Below are positions 60,274-64,000 of a stretch of DNA of 64,000 nt, in pieces. Source of the stretch: Trichostrongylus colubriformis (Eukaryota > Nematoda > Chromadorea > Rhabditida > Trichostrongylidae). How positions within the stretch are numbered: the stretch's first letter is position 1; every line of letters starts with the position of its first letter. The notes beneath the pieces were generated by a model. The model was not told the DNA's origin, did not search any database, and saw only the letters and a program-made list of their open reading frames with translations. The DNA lies in assembly GCA_963978905.1 (NCBI GenBank), contig OZ022261.1, positions 35,634,102 to 35,698,101 of the forward strand, written 5' to 3'. The position numbers were made by a program, and so were the translations under genes.

Positions 60274-63055
60274 TCAGTCCACTTCCACCTGTTCTTCCGC
60301 CTTCAGTGCTGCTACGAAGAAGCAAACTGCAGCACTGGCTGCACCAAGACACAACATGAGCAGCTGCCAGTGAAGCAGCAATATAGAACTGTAGTAGAAG
60401 GAAGCACACGCCGCGAGTGACTAAAACACGCCAACTATAGTTATACCTTACAGACAGTGATCAATTTCTCAATCTATGGAATGGAGATATTTCTGGAAAA
60501 CACGTACACTTTGATTGGCAACAACAAAACACCTATGCGAAAAATGGGGTGGACACAAATTCACCTTTCACCTCACCGACGAAATTCGTCTGAGGATGCA
60601 GTGCCATTAGGCCTTATCAGAGATTTTGATGTTATAATGGTTGAAAAGTCAAGAGGGTTTACAGCACTGGTTTCACAAAATGTTGCAAGGACCATACCTG
60701 GAAAAACTTAAAAAGGGCAAAAGCACATGACGATTCGTCCTTGTACGCGACACCAATTAGGGTGTAGATCTGAGTGTTCCAGCACGCATCAGCAAGGCCA
60801 AGGAAGTAACCAGCTACTACGGCGACGAAAACACTAAATAACAATGTTGGAATGAGTTGCACGAAATTCGAATCTGTCTTAGCGAATAAGGAACATTGTT
60901 GGTCTGGTTTGATTAGGTCAGCTGCTATGATCGACGGTACCGTTGTCAGATGCCGTCCCACCATCAACGATGTGTCCAATTTACAGGGAATCAGCTAGCT
61001 GTTCAAAACCCATGGACAGATTTATTTCCGATTCTGACGGAGGAGATAAGGAACACCAAACTGCTAAGAGCTTACCTTGGTTCAATGTACCCAATAGCTG
61101 AGGTTTTATGCAATGGAGCCTCCATCGGCAGATTGAGAAAGCATAAGAAGAACGCCGTGATGTGAAGAATCATACCAAGAATGACGATTTGTGAGCGATT
61201 CAGCTTATTACTGCGGGGGAACACACCAAACAGCAAGCCGCCTTAATTTCAAAAATAACATTCTCAGAAGCATCCCCAACTACGCTTAGGCTAGTAACGA
61301 TTTTGCAAATAATTTAGGTCTAGTAAACACATGTGAACAGCAGGGCTGCATTCCTAGCCGGCGGTGCCATCGTCACAGTACACCTGCAACAGAAGTATAC
61401 GCTCAGTAGTGGATGTGACCGGCTCGCACACATGGCAACGGTGATAGCAACGAACCGGCAGACGCACACCCTCGATGAGTGCACCGATGGCGAGGTCCTG
61501 CGTTGCGGATGCATTGCGACAATCGCCTCGCAAAGTATGAATGCAGCCTACTTGCCAACATACCACTTATTTGTCCAGCGCCCATCGCAAACACCACGTA
61601 TGCTACTATTTTTTCTGAACCACCATTCAGAGCAGTTGCAGAGAGAAGGCAAGCTGTATAGACTCCTACAAAGATAGAAGTAAATTAGCTCAAACTAATC
61701 AAGAACCATCGAACCATATCTCATACCTGTATAGAACGATGTTTCCATGCCACTGTACAGAAAACACACCGACAGAAGCATCATGTCTCTTGTGGCAAGA
61801 AGTGAGAAGGTATGCTCTAAAAGATTCAAACATCCCAGCAGTAACTCCGAGATGATTTCAGGTAAATGAGCTTACTGAATTCTTCCTGCCAATCTCGAGT
61901 TGTAATGATGTCGACATTAGCTGAAACATCCAGCTCATCCGTATTTTCATCAAAAAGCGGATCTTGGAGCGTATCGTCTACTAGAACAAACACTCAGCAG
62001 CAATAAAAACTATCAAAGTCACCAGAAACCCATCTATGTCAGTAGCCCACTTACAATTAACTGGCGGGCTCGATGGCAGCAGACAAAGTGTGCTGATGCC
62101 CACAGATGAAACGACTGCGAAGGCACCGTAGAGGAAGCGGTAGGAGGAGTAAAGATCACTGAAAGGTGTCTAAAAGTGCGTGTGATTGGTGATGCGGTTA
62201 ATCGACCTATTATAAGTATCTTTCTCATGCACCACGCTTTCTATCATGAAGCAAGAGCAGACTATTACGAAAAGAATACGATCTTCATAAAGCACTGAGG
62301 ATAAGACACACCCATAGCTGAGAACGAAGAAAAGAAAAATCGCTCCAGCAACGAGTGATGTCTGCAACATTGCCCATAGAATTCCGCTATTTCTGCCCAT
62401 TTTTCCATTTCGAGAGAACTGCACCAGATATGCACCATTCGCAGTCCAAATTACTAAAACAGATGAGCATGGAAAAGTGGCAATCCTATCGCAGATATCA
62501 ACAGATGGAAAACACCAGCCTAACCTGCAGCACCGAATCCCAACACTGCGGAGAACAGATAAAGTGTCCAAACGTTCAAATATAAGAACTGAATCATGAA
62601 CGCCGTGTAACAAGCTGCTCCGAGTACCTGCAACATGTCCAGTACAGGAACGGTATCGATCGAAGAAAAGAATTCAACCGACCTGTGCCCATTTAGCCCC
62701 CAGCACATGAATGATTGGAGGCGCGAAGAGGTTGAACACAGTGAACACGAAATAAATGATAGCAAGACTGGAATCTATCGAGTTAAGCGCCATGTGGAAA
62801 TCCCAGATAAGGCTATGCTTTTGCAAGACCCCAAGTTACCTGTAGTATCCGCTATTGGAAGTGATTCCAGACGATGGATCATGCTGTGATATACTCCTCA
62901 ACACTGATACCTGAAATAATTTAATCGTATGAATATCTTCATAACAACAAAATACAAGACACACTTACTTCAATAAAACCTTGGGAATTAAAGGCGGAAA
63001 ACACGGTAAAGAAAGCGAACCCCAACTGCAGAATAGTTAAGAGGTCCTTCCGCAT
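60274..63055 (-). CDS. MFSD11 / UNC-93-like membrane transporter-family protein
   Basis: Exons on the minus strand, 5' to 3': 63055-62969, 62910-62840, 62767-62683, 62627-62525, 62453-62312, 62158-62055, 61980-61876, 61816-61727, 61665-61567, 61241-61076, 60833-60698, 60420-60274. All phases agree and give 444 residues plus TGA, close to the roughly 450 of MFSD11. Hydrophobic segments run throughout, as in the major facilitator superfamily. Family landmarks: an N-terminal helix with [53 protein letters not shown] and F-A-L-F-K-F-F-Q. The tail is charged (E-E-Q-V-E-V-D). UNC-93 itself regulates a muscle potassium channel; the substrate or partner of the MFSD11 branch is not established. A TATAG acceptor ends two bases before the ATG, which supports this start and trans-splicing. 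Confidence 0.88.
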
Positions 63056-63120
63056 ATCTATAATTGAAGAGCCCATCAAAAAAAAAAGAAACTGCAAGGA
63101 AAGACATCAAAAAAAGAAAT

Positions 63121-63973
63121 GGGTGCTATGGGAGTTAGGGGGGGGGGCACTCGGCAAAAGAAAAAGTCGCGCCCAGTTTCCGCTTATAGGCACTCTCAAG
63201 GTTATTTTATGCTTAGATATAGCTAACTAACTTATAAAATGATTGAGTTATCCTTTCATTAGTATATTACTAAAAATTCGCTGCAAGTAGACTAAACAAC
63301 CACTTACGCGTATTCGCCTAAGCCTAGGGGAAGGGGATCTCCTTCCCCAAGGCTTAGGCTAACATAGGACGAAAAAATAAGGTGTAAGGGGTGCCAGCGC
63401 AAACGGAGCGCAGAGAAGTCATAGCGCCTGCCGAATCGGGTTCGAATATTACAAAGAAACGATTTTGATGAAAAAAAAAATTCGTGCTTTTTTCTATCCT
63501 ATGTTAGCCTAAGCCTTGGGGAAGGAGATTCTCTTTCCCTAGGCTTAGACGAATACGCGTAAGTGGGTGTTTAGCCTAGTAGAAGTAAATTTCTCGTTAT
63601 ATACTAGTGGAGGACTAATTTAATCGGGTCAAATAAAGTCGGGGGGGGGGGGAGACGCAATTTTGCGTCGACGTCAAAGCTCCTTTCCCTCCCTAGGCTT
63701 AGGTTAAAATTGATATCCCCTTCTCCTACATGAAAAAGCATCTGTCAGAGCATAGGTTTCATCTGCTTTAACCTAAGCCTAGGGAGGGAAAGAAGCTTTG
63801 ACGTAGGTGAAACGTTGACGCAAAATTGCGTCTCCCCCCCGACTTTATTTGACCCATTTAATCATTTTCTTAGTTAGTTAGCTGTATCTAGGCATGAAAT
63901 AACCTCGAGAGTACCTATAGGCAGAAATTGGGCGCTACTTATGCTTTTGTCGAGTGGCCCCCCCCCTAACTCC
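63121..63973. repeat. Nested inverted-repeat cluster upstream of the transporter gene
   Basis: Outer arms at 63121-63246 and about 63860-63973 are imperfect inverted copies (GTTAGGGGGGGGG with CCCCCCCCCTAAC; TAGCTAACTAACTTA with TTAGTTAGTTAGCT). Inside lie two complete hairpins: 63302-63568, with CACTTACGCGTATTCGCCTA arms, and about 63626-63856, with AAAGTCGGGGG and GCAATTTTGCGTC arms. Both hairpins share CCTAAGCCTAGGG. No gene is seen here. It starts about 65 bases upstream of the transporter's first exon. Confidence 0.8.
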
Positions 63974-64000
63974 AGTAGCGCAAAAAATAAAACACGAATT

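Noticed and set aside
61333..61677. 114-residue plus-strand frame overlapping the transporter gene
   Set aside because: It overlaps transporter exon 61567-61665 and the adjoining intron on the opposite strand; no independent support.
63418..63450. GGGTTCGAAT, resembling a tRNA B-box
   Set aside because: The bases around it do not give an acceptor stem or A-box, and it lies in the loop of a hairpin.

Overview
The window looks like nuclear DNA of a nematode, most likely a clade V parasitic (strongylid or hookworm-like) species. Genes are split into many small exons. Introns end in TTTCAG-type acceptors, and several start codons lie a few bases after an AG acceptor, as expected for spliced-leader trans-splicing. 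Introns and spacers are packed with fold-back (MITE-like) repeats. The species itself cannot be named from the sequence. Exon borders below were read by eye from reading frame, splice phase and protein-family fit.

Layout: (1) 2453-11454, minus strand, a secreted protein with three ShK-type six-cysteine domains joined by threonine-rich linkers. (2) About 11.5-30.4 kb, a long region with no gene I can support. It holds a decayed LTR retrotransposon (about 14.6-17.5 kb) bordered by TACTA-type simple repeats, plus scattered MITE pieces. (3) 30417-47162, plus strand, a 29-exon nephrin-family adhesion receptor with nine Ig folds, one FN3 domain, one membrane segment and a cytoplasmic tail, matching SYG-2. 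(4) 50945-59214, plus strand, a DEG/ENaC sodium-channel subunit of about 13 exons, with a mariner element in one intron. (5) 60274-63055, minus strand, a 12-exon MFSD11/UNC-93-like transporter, tail-to-tail with the channel gene. (6) 63.1-64.0 kb, a nested set of inverted repeats upstream of the transporter gene.

The four genes share no obvious pathway; this is an ordinary stretch of an animal chromosome. The most unusual content is the repeat landscape. One family ending in GGACTGTCC...GACCTAGTTGG occurs about 13 times. A second, larger palindromic family carries ATTTATGTTGTATTTGCC ends. Several one-off long palindromes also lie inside introns.
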